A DNA stretch of 61,746 nt from assembly GCA_963506915.1 (NCBI GenBank), contig CAUORE010000007.1, positions 1 through 61,746 on the forward strand. The letters run 5' to 3'. The position numbers were made by a program, and so were the translations under genes. A model generated the notes under the pieces. That model did no database searches, was not told where the DNA came from, and was given only the letters and a program-made list of their open reading frames with translations. Shown here piece by piece: positions 34,639 through 42,679 of this stretch. The number at the start of each line of letters is the position of its first letter. Position 1 is the first letter of the stretch. The stretch comes from JABCPE02 sp963506915. GTDB taxonomy: Bacteria > Bacteroidota > Bacteroidia > Flavobacteriales > Weeksellaceae.

Positions 34639-36303
34639 TTAGCTCAGACCGCTGATATTTCCCTCTGCATCTATGGTCATTCCCTCTGCCATAGGAACTT
34701 CTGGAAGTCCTGGCATACGCATAATATCGCCCAAAATAGGAATCACAAAACCAGCTCCTGCCGCGAACTCAAAGCCTCTCACTGTGACATCAAATCCTGT
34801 AGGTCTTCCTATTTTTTTCTCATCATCACTTAGTGATTTCTGCGTTTTTGCTATACATACAGGCAGTTTATCAAAGCCCAAATCCTTTATAATTTTAAGG
34901 TCAGCTTTTGCTTTCGGTGAATAGACTACACCTTCCGCTCCGTATATTTTCTTTGCTACAGCCTCTATTTTAGCTTCTATGCTTTCTTCTAATGAATATA
35001 AAAATTTGAAATCAGACTGCTGTTCCATTGCCTCCACTACCGTTTTAGCTAAATCTCTCATTCCCTCGCCACCATGCATAAATTCATCCGCCAAAACAGC
35101 ATGAACTCCCAGTTTAGCGCATTCATCTTTCAAAAACTTGATTTCTTCCTCTGAATCCGTAGCAAAATGGTTAATCGCCACCACAGGCTGAAATCCGTAA
35201 TTCTGAGCGTTTTCTATATGTTTACAAAGATTTCCGAAACCTTTTTTCAGGTATTCTAAATTCGGGCTTCCATACTCATCTTTTTTCGCTCCACCATGGT
35301 ATCTCAGCGCCCTTATAGTCGCTACTATCACATACGCATCAGGTTTTAATCCTGCATATCTGCATTTTATATCAATGAACTTTTCTGCGCCCAAATCTCC
35401 ACCAAAACCAGCTTCCGTAACGACATAATCACCGAGAGAAAGCCCCATTTTAGTAGCGATAATGGTATTTGTCCCCTGTGCAATATTCGCAAAAGGGCCG
35501 CCATGAAGAATGGCAGGATTTCCCTCCAAAGTCTGAACCAAATTAGGTTTAATGGCATCTTTCAGCAGGATTGCCATAGCGTTTTCTGCTTTTAAATCTC
35601 TTGCAAAAACAGGCTTTTTATCATAGGTATAGCCCACAAAGATATTTCCTAAACGCTGTTTCAGATCCTCAAAATCTCGGCTCAAACAGAGAATTGCCAT
35701 CACCTCGGATGCAGGTGTGATATTGAAACCTTCTTCTCTTACCACGCCGTTTTTATCGCCCATTCCTATAACTATCTGGCGGAGGGCTCGGTCGTTCATA
35801 TCCATCACTCGCTTCCAGACGATGGTTTTTGGATCTATATTTAGATTGTGTTTTTTACTTTGTAAATTATTGTCTATCAATGCAGAAAGAAGGTTATTTG
35901 CCTTTTCCACTGCCGAAAAATCTCCTGTAAAATGCAGGTTAATATCCGCCATTGGGATAACTTGGGCATATCCTCCCCCAGCTGCACCGCCTTTGCTCCC
36001 AAAAACAGGCCCTAAACTAGGCTCACGAAGCACCAAAACGGCTTTTTTACCGATTTTATTCAGTCCATCACAAAGCCCCACCGAAACAGTGGTTTTCCCC
36101 TCTCCTGCCGGCGTGGGATTGATGGCTGTCACCAAAATCAGTTTTGATTTTTTAATTTTTTCTTCATTGATGTATTTTAGAGGAATTTTGGCTTTATATC
36201 TGCCGTAATATTCCAAATCTTCCTCCTCAATAGCAATTTTAGCTGCAATTTCTCTAATGGGTCTGATGTCTGCGCTTTGTGCAATCTGTATGTCTGTTTT
36301 CAC
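34639..36303 (-). CDS. fhs: Formate-tetrahydrofolate ligase
   Basis: ATP-dependent synthesis of 10-formyltetrahydrofolate from formate and THF, feeding one-carbon metabolism. The 554-residue chain has the P-loop INPTPAGEGKTTVSVGL, the LREPSLGPVFGSKGGAAGGG block, FTGDFSAVEKANNLLSALID, and HGGPFANIAQGTNTIIATK. The C-terminal PEVPMAEGMTIDAEGN is complete. It is cytoplasmic, normally a tetramer. It is transcribed divergently from the GldA-like gene; a minus-strand TAGATTTG (36321-36328) is a likely -7 element. Confidence 0.96.
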   Translation of the reverse strand: MKTDIQIAQSADIRPIREIAAKIAIEEEDLEYYGRYKAKIPLKYINEEKIKKSKLILVTAINPTPAGEGKTTVSVGLCDGLNKIGKKAVLVLREPSLGPVFGSKGGAAGGGYAQVIPMADINLHFTGDFSAVEKANNLLSALIDNNLQSKKHNLNIDPKTIVWKRVMDMNDRALRQIVIGMGDKNGVVREEGFNITPASEVMAILCLSRDFEDLKQRLGNIFVGYTYDKKPVFARDLKAENAMAILLKDAIKPNLVQTLEGNPAILHGGPFANIAQGTNTIIATKMGLSLGDYVVTEAGFGGDLGAEKFIDIKCRYAGLKPDAYVIVATIRALRYHGGAKKDEYGSPNLEYLKKGFGNLCKHIENAQNYGFQPVVAINHFATDSEEEIKFLKDECAKLGVHAVLADEFMHGGEGMRDLAKTVVEAMEQQSDFKFLYSLEESIEAKIEAVAKKIYGAEGVVYSPKAKADLKIIKDLGFDKLPVCIAKTQKSLSDDEKKIGRPTGFDVTVRGFEFAAGAGFVIPILGDIMRMPGLPEVPMAEGMTIDAEGNISGLS

Positions 36304-36320
36304 AATAGTTTTGTTTCCTA

Positions 36321-36328
36321 CAAATCTA
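36321..36328 (-). promoter_or_regulatory. -7 element for fhs
   Basis: Minus-strand TAGATTTG, 18 bp before the fhs ATG. Confidence 0.4.
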
Positions 36329-36385
36329 TAAAAATTTGATTTAAAATTAAAAAAAATTTATAGCGAATTAAAATATTAAAATCCC

Positions 36386-36393
36386 TAAATTTG
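36386..36393 (+). promoter_or_regulatory. -7 element for the GldA-like gene
   Basis: TAAATTTG, 57 bp before ATG 36450; no clear -33. Confidence 0.35.
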
Positions 36394-36449
36394 TAGGCTG
36401 TCTATTTTGAAGAATTTTTGTATTTTCGCCAAATATTTTTGAATTCACT

Positions 36450-37148
36450 ATGTCTTTACAAATTACTAATCTAACTAAAAAATTCGGTGAACAAAAAGCA
36501 CTGAATAATATCAACCTCAGCATTGAAAAGAACGAAATCGTGGGACTTCTCGGGCCAAACGGAGCAGGAAAATCCACGCTGATGAAATCCATCACAGGTG
36601 TAGTGAAAATAGATGAGGGCGAGATTTTGTTCAACGATAAAGATATCACTCAATATCCGATAGAAAGCAAGAAAAACATCGGTTTTCTGCCAGAAAACAA
36701 CCCGCTTTACCAAGAAATGTTCGTAAAGGAATACCTGAATTTCGTGGCTGATATTCACAAAATACCAAGCGAAAGAATAGATGAAGTCATCGAGCTAGTA
36801 GGCATCACTCCCGAGAAATCCAAAAAGATTTCCCAGCTCTCCAAAGGATATAAACAGAGAGTCGGGCTGGCACAGGCGATTCTCCACCAGCCAGATTTAC
36901 TTATCTTGGACGAGCCTACGAACGGACTAGACCCTAACCAAATCATAGAAATCAGAAATGTGATAAAAGAAATCGGCAAGGAGAAAACCATCATCCTTTC
37001 CACGCACATCATGCAGGAAGTAGAGGCGCTCTGCTCTCGTGTCATCCTCATCCACAAGGGAAATATCCTGCAAGATACCTCTATAGAGGAGTTCAAAGGG
37101 CGATACAGCAATCTGGAAGAAGCATTCCAGAGCTATACTAATGGATAA
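36450..37148 (+). CDS. ABC transporter ATPase, GldA-like
   Basis: A 232-residue ABC ATP-binding protein. Walker A is GLLGPNGAGKSTLMKSITG, the signature is QLSKGYKQRVGLAQA, and Walker B is LLILDEPTNGLDPNQI with the H-loop STHIMQEVEAL. PENNPLYQEMFVKEYLNFVA closely resembles gliding-motility GldA. GldA of Flavobacterium is about 300 residues; this protein stops soon after the ATPase core, so it may be a shorter paralogue or serve a different exporter. No permease gene (GldF/GldG) is adjacent. Confidence 0.85.
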   Translation: MSLQITNLTKKFGEQKALNNINLSIEKNEIVGLLGPNGAGKSTLMKSITGVVKIDEGEILFNDKDITQYPIESKKNIGFLPENNPLYQEMFVKEYLNFVADIHKIPSERIDEVIELVGITPEKSKKISQLSKGYKQRVGLAQAILHQPDLLILDEPTNGLDPNQIIEIRNVIKEIGKEKTIILSTHIMQEVEALCSRVILIHKGNILQDTSIEEFKGRYSNLEEAFQSYTNG

Positions 37149-37170
37149 TTTTTTTTCATTTTTTATTGTA

Positions 37171-37206
37171 AAATAGCTTGTCAATTTTAGGGACAGGCTA
37201 TTTTTG
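37171..37206 (+). terminator. Terminator after the GldA-like gene
   Basis: Stem AAATAGCTTGTC (37171-37182) against GACAGGCTATTT (37192-37203), then a T-run. Confidence 0.8.
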
Positions 37207-37328
37207 TTTCTAAATATTTTGATTATTAAAAATAAAAACACATCTGTATCCTCTGATTTCATAAAATTCAAAAAATTTCGTAAATTTCCAATGTCTTTTT
37301 TATTTACTTTATAAAAAATCATAAAATC

Positions 37329-38249
37329 ATGGGACATTCACACGAAGGACACTGCCACCACCATAGCGTGAGCAGTCTGGAAAATATCAACAGGGCGTTT
37401 TACATCGGTATCGGTCTGAATCTGCTCTACACCATAACAGAATTTGCGGTCGGTTTTAAAATCAATTCTTTGGCCTTAATCTCCGATGCGAGCCATAATC
37501 TGAGCGATGTTGCCAGTTTAGGAATTTCGCTCGTAGGTATCATTCTTGCCCAGAAAGCCAGCACGCACAGCCTGACTTACGGCTACAAAAAAGCCTCAAT
37601 ATTGGCTTCGCTCATCAATGCTATTCTGCTGGTGTTCATTGTCTTTAAAATCATCATAGAAGCGGTGGAACGGCTAAATACACCTCCACAAATGGAGAGC
37701 AGCGGCATCATCATCACTGCTACGATAGGCGTGATTATCAATGCTGTTTCGGCGTTTCTTTTTTATAAAGGACAAAAACATGATATCAACATCAAGGGAG
37801 CTTTTCTGCACCTGATGGTAGATGCTTTGGTTTCGGTGGGCGTGATTATCTCTGGGGTGATTATCTATTTCACAGGCTGGAATCTCGCAGATGTGGTTAT
37901 AAGTTTCATCATCGCTGTGGTGATTTTGATTTCTACTTGGGGACTTTTGACGGAAAGCATTAAACTCAGCCTAAACGGCGTGCCAGAGGGCATTAATCCT
38001 AATGAAATCCAAAAACTGATAGAGGAAATCCCTGCCGTAGAAGACGCCCACCACCTCCATATATGGGCGATGAGCAGCTCCGAAAACGCCCTGACCGTCC
38101 ATCTGGTGGTAAATGAGGGAATAAGTTTCCAAGAAATGGAGCAAATAAAAAAGGAACTCCGCCACAAACTGGAACATCACAACATCCAGCATTCTACCTT
38201 TGAGATAGAAAGCTCTGGCTGTAAATGCGACCAAGAGTTTTGTAAATAA
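37329..38249 (+). CDS. czcD: Cation diffusion facilitator (zinc exporter)
   Basis: A 306-residue CDF transporter exporting Zn2+ (or a similar metal) from the cytoplasm in exchange for protons. A His-rich start (GHSHEGHCHHHS) precedes six membrane helices. The transport site is formed by SDASHNLSDV and FLHLMVDALVSVG, both with HxxxD, the Zn-selective arrangement. The C-terminal cytoplasmic domain (AVEDAHHLHIWAMSSSENAL) binds regulatory metal. The last residues, CKCDQEFCK, form a Cys-rich tail. The final codons and terminator are duplicated 657 bp downstream. Confidence 0.93.
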   Translation: MGHSHEGHCHHHSVSSLENINRAFYIGIGLNLLYTITEFAVGFKINSLALISDASHNLSDVASLGISLVGIILAQKASTHSLTYGYKKASILASLINAILLVFIVFKIIIEAVERLNTPPQMESSGIIITATIGVIINAVSAFLFYKGQKHDINIKGAFLHLMVDALVSVGVIISGVIIYFTGWNLADVVISFIIAVVILISTWGLLTESIKLSLNGVPEGINPNEIQKLIEEIPAVEDAHHLHIWAMSSSENALTVHLVVNEGISFQEMEQIKKELRHKLEHHNIQHSTFEIESSGCKCDQEFCK

Positions 38250-38289
38250 CAAAAAACAGCCGCTCACATCGGAACGGCTGGTTTTATTT
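38224..38289 (+). repeat. Direct repeat, left copy: end of czcD plus its terminator
   Basis: A 66-bp segment starting AATGCGACCAAGAGTTTTGT, covering the last czcD codons, the stop and the hairpin. It is near-identical to 38881-38943, with one or two substitutions and three single-base gaps. Confidence 0.9.
38251..38288 (+). terminator. Terminator after czcD
   Basis: Stem CAGCCG (38257-38262) against CGGCTG (38275-38280), flanked by A-rich and T-rich sequence. Confidence 0.75.
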
Positions 38290-38296
38290 ATATTTG
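38289..38296 (+). promoter_or_regulatory. -7 element of the inserted gene
   Basis: TATATTTG, 34 bp before ATG 38331, directly after the left repeat copy. Confidence 0.45.
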
Positions 38297-38330
38297 TTAT
38301 GTATTTAATCGGAAGCAATAAAATTTAAAA

Positions 38331-38705
38331 ATGAAAAATATAACATTATTAAAACTAGAAAAATATAAAAACCCTTTTCATTATGAAAAGATAGAAGAAG
38401 GTATTTACAAGGATTTAAATGATTTGGATTCAACAAATTATAGAATCGCCCTATCTTTTGAGATAGCAGAAAACGAAACCATTCAATATCCTTTAGAAGA
38501 TATCTTAGATAAATATTTTCTACATATATCCAATATTATAAAAAATGAAACAGAGCAAGATAAAGATAATATTTCAATAGAAATTGAACTTGCAGGAGAA
38601 TTAGAAGATGTCCAAAATGTAAAGAAAATATTGGGTAAAAGAGTATATAACCAAATTTCATCAAAAGAAAATGGACAACATTCTGTATCATTGATAATAG
38701 AATAA
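38331..38705 (+). CDS. Hypothetical protein within the czcD-flanking insert
   Basis: A 124-residue soluble protein that I do not recognise. It starts MKNITLLKLEKYKNPFHYEK; a mixed alpha/beta pattern with the acidic middle NIIKNETEQDKDNISIEIEL ends in a strand (HSVSLIIE). No signal peptide or membrane segment. The size and composition resemble small immunity proteins, but there is no motif to prove it. It has its own -7 element and lies between the two copies of the czcD tail, so it was probably acquired with the insert. The frame continues open after its stop codon. Confidence 0.55.
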   Translation: MKNITLLKLEKYKNPFHYEKIEEGIYKDLNDLDSTNYRIALSFEIAENETIQYPLEDILDKYFLHISNIIKNETEQDKDNISIEIELAGELEDVQNVKKILGKRVYNQISSKENGQHSVSLIIE

Positions 38706-38858
38706 CTCTCCGATAATGGTAAAAACTTTCGCCTCGTTAAGTTTATACGCTATTTTAGTGAGGACTTTTACAGAAGAGAAAAAGATAACAATAGTAATTA
38801 CGGAGTTTACTACACCTATGGTGATGATGCAATTAAAGAGGTTAAAAAAGCTGAATAA
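38706..38858 (+). pseudogene. C-terminal fragment of an unknown protein, in frame after a stop
   Basis: Directly after the TAA at 38703-38705 and in the same frame, 50 sense codons follow (LSDNGKNFRLVKFIRYFSED ... DDAIKEVKKAE) up to TAA at 38856-38858. The sequence is protein-like but has no start codon. It is either the tail of a once longer product cut by a nonsense change, or the 3' end of a different gene brought in with the insert. The latter is favoured because the preceding chain ends naturally. Confidence 0.4.
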
Positions 38859-38880
38859 TTATACTCCTGCGATGAATATG

Positions 38881-38943
38881 AATGCGACCAAGAGTTTTGT
38901 AAGTAACAAAAACAGCCGCTCACACGGAATGGCTGTTTTTATT
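38881..38943 (+). repeat. Direct repeat, right copy: czcD tail plus terminator
   Basis: This 63-bp copy matches 38224-38289. It still encodes CDQEFCK and a stop in one frame although it is attached to no gene. Confidence 0.9.
38907..38941. terminator. Terminator between the insert and the binding-protein gene
   Basis: Stem AAAAACAGCC against GGCTGTTTTT (38931-38940). It probably acts in both directions, also ending the minus-strand binding-protein gene. Confidence 0.75.
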
Positions 38944-38948
38944 TGTAA

Positions 38949-39923
38949 TTATTGTTTGTTTTGGTATAAAATTTTATTCAATCGGATGATGAAATCCACA
39001 TTCCTTACTCCTGGGGTTACATCTTCCAGATCTATTTTATATACTTGATTATTCCTCACTGCATTGGTATTTTTCAAGACAGGATCGGTTTTGAAGAAGT
39101 TGATTTTCTCCTCTATCGGCTCTGGGCGAGACTGAATGTCTATGATGAAAATAGCATCTGGATTTCGCTCTAAAACACTCTCAGGCGTCACGAACTCAAA
39201 TCTTTTATCCAAATCTGCATAGATATTTATCCCATGAGCTTTATTGACGAGGTCTGTCGCCAAAGCACTAAAAGCCGCCACTCCTCCTTTATACGAAAGT
39301 ATCAGAACTTTCTTCTTTTCGCCATCTTTTGGAACTACTAAATCCTTTTGGGCTTCATTATATTTGTTTTTCAGCTTAGTAACAAGCACTTCGGCTCTGT
39401 CTGAAACATTAAAAATCTTACCCAATAGAATAATATCATCATAGACATCATCCAGTGTAGGATTTTGGATATCATCCAAACTTCTAAGGTTATAAGGCGC
39501 TATTCCTAGTTTCATCAAATCTTCTGGCGAACCTGCTGTTTCTTCATTAATATTCCCAGCCGCAAAATCTGGTTTAGCAAGTAAGAAAGCCTCTTTATTC
39601 ATTCTGAAACCGTGACCTTTCAATTTCTGAGGCACCTTTTCATAGGCTTCTCTATACTCAGGAAGAAGCTCTCCCTCCGTACTTCCTATGATGATTCTGT
39701 CCTCCAATCCCAATGCGAGAAGAATCTCCGTAGTATACGGATTAAACAGCGCTGCTCTCTGAGGCGGTGTGGTAATGACCACGGGAACATCCCTGTCAGC
39801 ATCTTTATAAATATACTCTACTCTATTTTCGTTTCCTGTATTGGCTTTTGCGGTGGTATCTTTTTTCTCTGAACAAGACAGCATCGCTACGGCAGTCAAA
39901 GCCAAAAACAATTGTTTTTTCAT
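38949..39923 (-). CDS. ABC-type iron/siderophore substrate-binding lipoprotein
   Basis: A 324-residue periplasmic binding protein of the FepB/FhuD/BtuF class. The lipobox MLSC gives a lipidated Cys at 17. The two lobes joined by a long helix are suggested by RAALFNPYTTEILLALGLED, KPDFAAGNINEETAGSPEDL and RNPDAIFIIDIQSRPEPIEE. PNxxEI-like TTEILLALG is the usual first-lobe motif. It lies 20 bp downstream of a siderophore-receptor gene on the same strand, so the two likely act together in iron uptake. The permease and ATPase are not adjacent. Confidence 0.88.
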   Translation of the reverse strand: MKKQLFLALTAVAMLSCSEKKDTTAKANTGNENRVEYIYKDADRDVPVVITTPPQRAALFNPYTTEILLALGLEDRIIIGSTEGELLPEYREAYEKVPQKLKGHGFRMNKEAFLLAKPDFAAGNINEETAGSPEDLMKLGIAPYNLRSLDDIQNPTLDDVYDDIILLGKIFNVSDRAEVLVTKLKNKYNEAQKDLVVPKDGEKKKVLILSYKGGVAAFSALATDLVNKAHGINIYADLDKRFEFVTPESVLERNPDAIFIIDIQSRPEPIEEKINFFKTDPVLKNTNAVRNNQVYKIDLEDVTPGVRNVDFIIRLNKILYQNKQ

Positions 39924-39943
39924 AAAACTATATTTTAAATTTA

Positions 39944-42517
39944 TTAGAAACTGTATTTTACATTAAACATCACATTTCTCGGCGTTCCAGGGAACAGTCT
40001 TGTGTAGTCAAATGCCCCGCCCCAGTATGTTTTGTTAAATAAATTTCCTACATTCACAGCCAGCTGCATTTTGTTTAATTTATAATAAACCGCTGCATCT
40101 ACCACTACATAAGAAGGAATGGATAAAGTCCTGTCCGCCCATGCTATTCTATCTCCTACATAGTTTCCTCCTAATCCTATTCCGAAATTTTTCAGCGCTC
40201 CTTCCTCGAAATTATATCTTGTCCATAAGTTAAAGCTGTGTTTTGGCGTGTTTCCACTTCTGTATCTTTCTCCGTTTTCTGTTGTCTTAGCATCGATGAA
40301 AGAGTATCCAGCATTAACCTGCCAGTTTGGTAAAATTCTACCGATAACCTCCATCTCTATCCCTTGAGAACGCTGATCACCTCCTTCTATCTTTAACGCA
40401 TCATTGTCATTAGGATCATCCATCAATACATTTTGCTGATGAATATTAAAATAAGCAATGTTTGCATTCAGTTTTCCATCCAGCCATTCAGTTTTCAGTC
40501 CTCCTTCCAGCATTTTAGATGTCATCGGCGAGAATGGACCGCCATAGGATGTAGTTCCTAAATAAGCATTGGTCTGCACCTCAAATCCTTCTATATATGA
40601 TGCATACACATTCATATTTTTAGTTGCCTGATAGATAACACCTAATCTTTTCAGGAGTTTGTGCTGTTTTGTGGCAACTTCATTTTTAAGTTTATAATTC
40701 GTTTTATCTAAATACCATTCTTGTCTGATACCGAAATTAACGATGAATTTCCCATAACTCATTTGATTCATTAAATAAGCTCCATTGGTCATAAAATACA
40801 AAGGTGTTATTTCTAATCTTTGGAAAACATAATCATTCAAATTCGCTACAAAATATTTAGGATTTTGTAAATCAAAATGAGGTACATTTGGAACAGGGTT
40901 CCCATTAGCATCGGTTACATAATCACTAGCCTTAGTTTTGTCAAACTTATTGGCAACTTTTCCGTTTGTCAATCTGTATCCTCTAGCTCTATTCCATCCT
41001 CCATTTCTACTCACTTCAAAAGCGCTTAGGTCATACCCTGCAACCATTTTGTTTTTCAGGTTTCCGATATTAAAATCAAAATTAAAATACGCGCTAAAGT
41101 TATCCGAGTATGTCTTTTGTCTTCTTTGAGAAACCTGCATTTCTACCAAAGTAGGTATAGCCTTCCCTGTAATATCTTGCGCAAATTTATTAGCCGTTCT
41201 ATGCTCTAACAAATCTTCATCCCAGATATGTTTCATATAGGACATATTAAGACCCACTTTATCTGAGAATTTGTGAGAAAGGCTACTCATCACTGTGAAA
41301 TTCAGGTTTTTATTGTAGTCATTAGAAGCTCCTATGGCAAAGCTTATAGGTGTGGTATGCAGATTGGCGCTTTGTCCTTTCTTTACCCCAAAAATAGGCT
41401 GTCCTCGGTCTAGTTTAGTATCAGTATTAGTCAATACCAATTCTAAATTTACTCTTGTTTTTTCATTAGGGATATAGCTGATAGTAGGCGCTATCATATA
41501 GGACTTACTTCCTTGTAAATCTCTGAAACTTCGTGAGTTTTCATACCCTAAATTCAAACGATATAGTAAAGTTTTTGATTTTTCTAACGACCCCGTAAAA
41601 TCCAAGGTGCTTCTCACTGTTCCGTAGCTTCCTATCGTAAGGTCTACTTCTTTTCTAGCAACACTCAAAGGTTTTTTAGTCACCATGTTGATAGTTCCCC
41701 CTGCATTGGCACTCGCAAAAGTGATACTCGCAGGGCCTTTGATAACTTCTATCCTTTCCAAGTTAATCGTCATCGGCGGCGAAATATAGCTCACAAAAGC
41801 TGTCATCCCGTTGATTAGCCTGTTATTATCTCTGTTTCCCCATCCTTGGGTAACCCCTCTAATCGCATAGTGGCTGTAATAACTGGTGGCATTCACCCCT
41901 GTCACATTCTTCAGCGCATCTCCTATCATAAAGACCTGTCTATCAGACAAAAGCTCCTTAGTCACGGTAGAGATTGACTGCGCCACTTCCATATTTTTAA
42001 GGGCGATTTTAGAAGAAGAGAAAGAGTAATCACTATTATAGTCTTTTCTAGCTCTACCTACTATCTCTACTGTTTGTAGTACATGTTCTTTGCTTTCTTC
42101 TTTATTATTTTTTGACTTAGGATTAGTAGGATCTTCCTGTTCAGGATTATTTTCTGCTAATTGTTCGTCTTTTATTTCTTGTTTAGGCTCTTCTATAGGT
42201 GTACTATCTACTTTATTTTCATTTATAATGATATCTCCTAGGTCTAATGTTTCACTATCCGTTATCATTATATTTCTATCCGATAGAATATTGGTATTTT
42301 CTACCACTTGTAGCGTATAAATCCCTCCTTCTGGAAGAAGTATACTAAATGCACCTTTTTCATCAACTGGATAAACCAATTCCTTTCCTTCCTTTTTCAC
42401 CAATACTTTCAATGATAAAACAGAAGGCGTTTCCTGCACTATTCTTCCTTTAATAGTCTGGCTATAAGCCATTGCAGAAAACAACAAACTTGAAATCAAT
42501 AATACTTTTTTATTCAT
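39944..42517 (-). CDS. TonB-dependent siderophore receptor
   Basis: An 857-residue outer-membrane receptor. After a signal peptide (1-19) there is a carboxypeptidase-regulatory-like domain (about 20-95) and an unusually polar, Glu/Lys/Pro-rich linker (about 98-145). The plug follows (SISTVTKELLSDRQVFMIGD, VTGVNATSYYSHYAIRGVTQ, INLERIEVIKGPASITFASA with GGTINMVTKKPL). This plug pattern is that of FhuA/FpvA-type siderophore receptors. The barrel ends RNVMFNVKYSF with the terminal Phe. It is upstream of the binding-protein gene. Iron regulation is likely, but no convincing Fur site is seen. Confidence 0.92.
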   Translation of the reverse strand: MNKKVLLISSLLFSAMAYSQTIKGRIVQETPSVLSLKVLVKKEGKELVYPVDEKGAFSILLPEGGIYTLQVVENTNILSDRNIMITDSETLDLGDIIINENKVDSTPIEEPKQEIKDEQLAENNPEQEDPTNPKSKNNKEESKEHVLQTVEIVGRARKDYNSDYSFSSSKIALKNMEVAQSISTVTKELLSDRQVFMIGDALKNVTGVNATSYYSHYAIRGVTQGWGNRDNNRLINGMTAFVSYISPPMTINLERIEVIKGPASITFASANAGGTINMVTKKPLSVARKEVDLTIGSYGTVRSTLDFTGSLEKSKTLLYRLNLGYENSRSFRDLQGSKSYMIAPTISYIPNEKTRVNLELVLTNTDTKLDRGQPIFGVKKGQSANLHTTPISFAIGASNDYNKNLNFTVMSSLSHKFSDKVGLNMSYMKHIWDEDLLEHRTANKFAQDITGKAIPTLVEMQVSQRRQKTYSDNFSAYFNFDFNIGNLKNKMVAGYDLSAFEVSRNGGWNRARGYRLTNGKVANKFDKTKASDYVTDANGNPVPNVPHFDLQNPKYFVANLNDYVFQRLEITPLYFMTNGAYLMNQMSYGKFIVNFGIRQEWYLDKTNYKLKNEVATKQHKLLKRLGVIYQATKNMNVYASYIEGFEVQTNAYLGTTSYGGPFSPMTSKMLEGGLKTEWLDGKLNANIAYFNIHQQNVLMDDPNDNDALKIEGGDQRSQGIEMEVIGRILPNWQVNAGYSFIDAKTTENGERYRSGNTPKHSFNLWTRYNFEEGALKNFGIGLGGNYVGDRIAWADRTLSIPSYVVVDAAVYYKLNKMQLAVNVGNLFNKTYWGGAFDYTRLFPGTPRNVMFNVKYSF

Positions 42518-42556
42518 AAAATGATATTTTTGCTACTTTTTCTAAAAATTTTCGCA

Positions 42557-42564
42557 CAAAAGTA
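42557..42564 (-). promoter_or_regulatory. -7 element for the siderophore receptor gene
   Basis: Minus-strand TACTTTTG, 40 bp before the ATG at 42517; the -33 half is off-distance. Confidence 0.4.
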
Positions 42565-42622
42565 ACATATTTTTTACAATTAGTATTATTTTTAAATTAT
42601 GAATAATATCATTATTTTATAA

Positions 42623-42662
42623 AAAAATAACACTCCTAAAAATTTTTAGAAGTGTTATTTGA
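42623..42662 (-). terminator. Terminator after gyrB
   Basis: Stem AAATAACACT (42625-42634) against AGTGTTATTT (42651-42660) enclosing the palindrome CTAAAAATTTTTAG; T-run on the minus strand. Confidence 0.8.
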
Positions 42663-42679
42663 TATGGTTTTATATTTTC

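Noticed and set aside
38716..39048. 110-codon plus-strand frame after the inserted gene
   Set aside because: It runs through the right repeat copy, a terminator and into the antisense of the binding-protein gene; the other frame is more protein-like.
42565..42625. Fur-like inverted repeat upstream of the siderophore receptor
   Set aside because: ATAATGATATTATTCATAAT is suggestive, but the region is nearly all A/T, so such repeats arise by chance and the match to a Fur box is poor.
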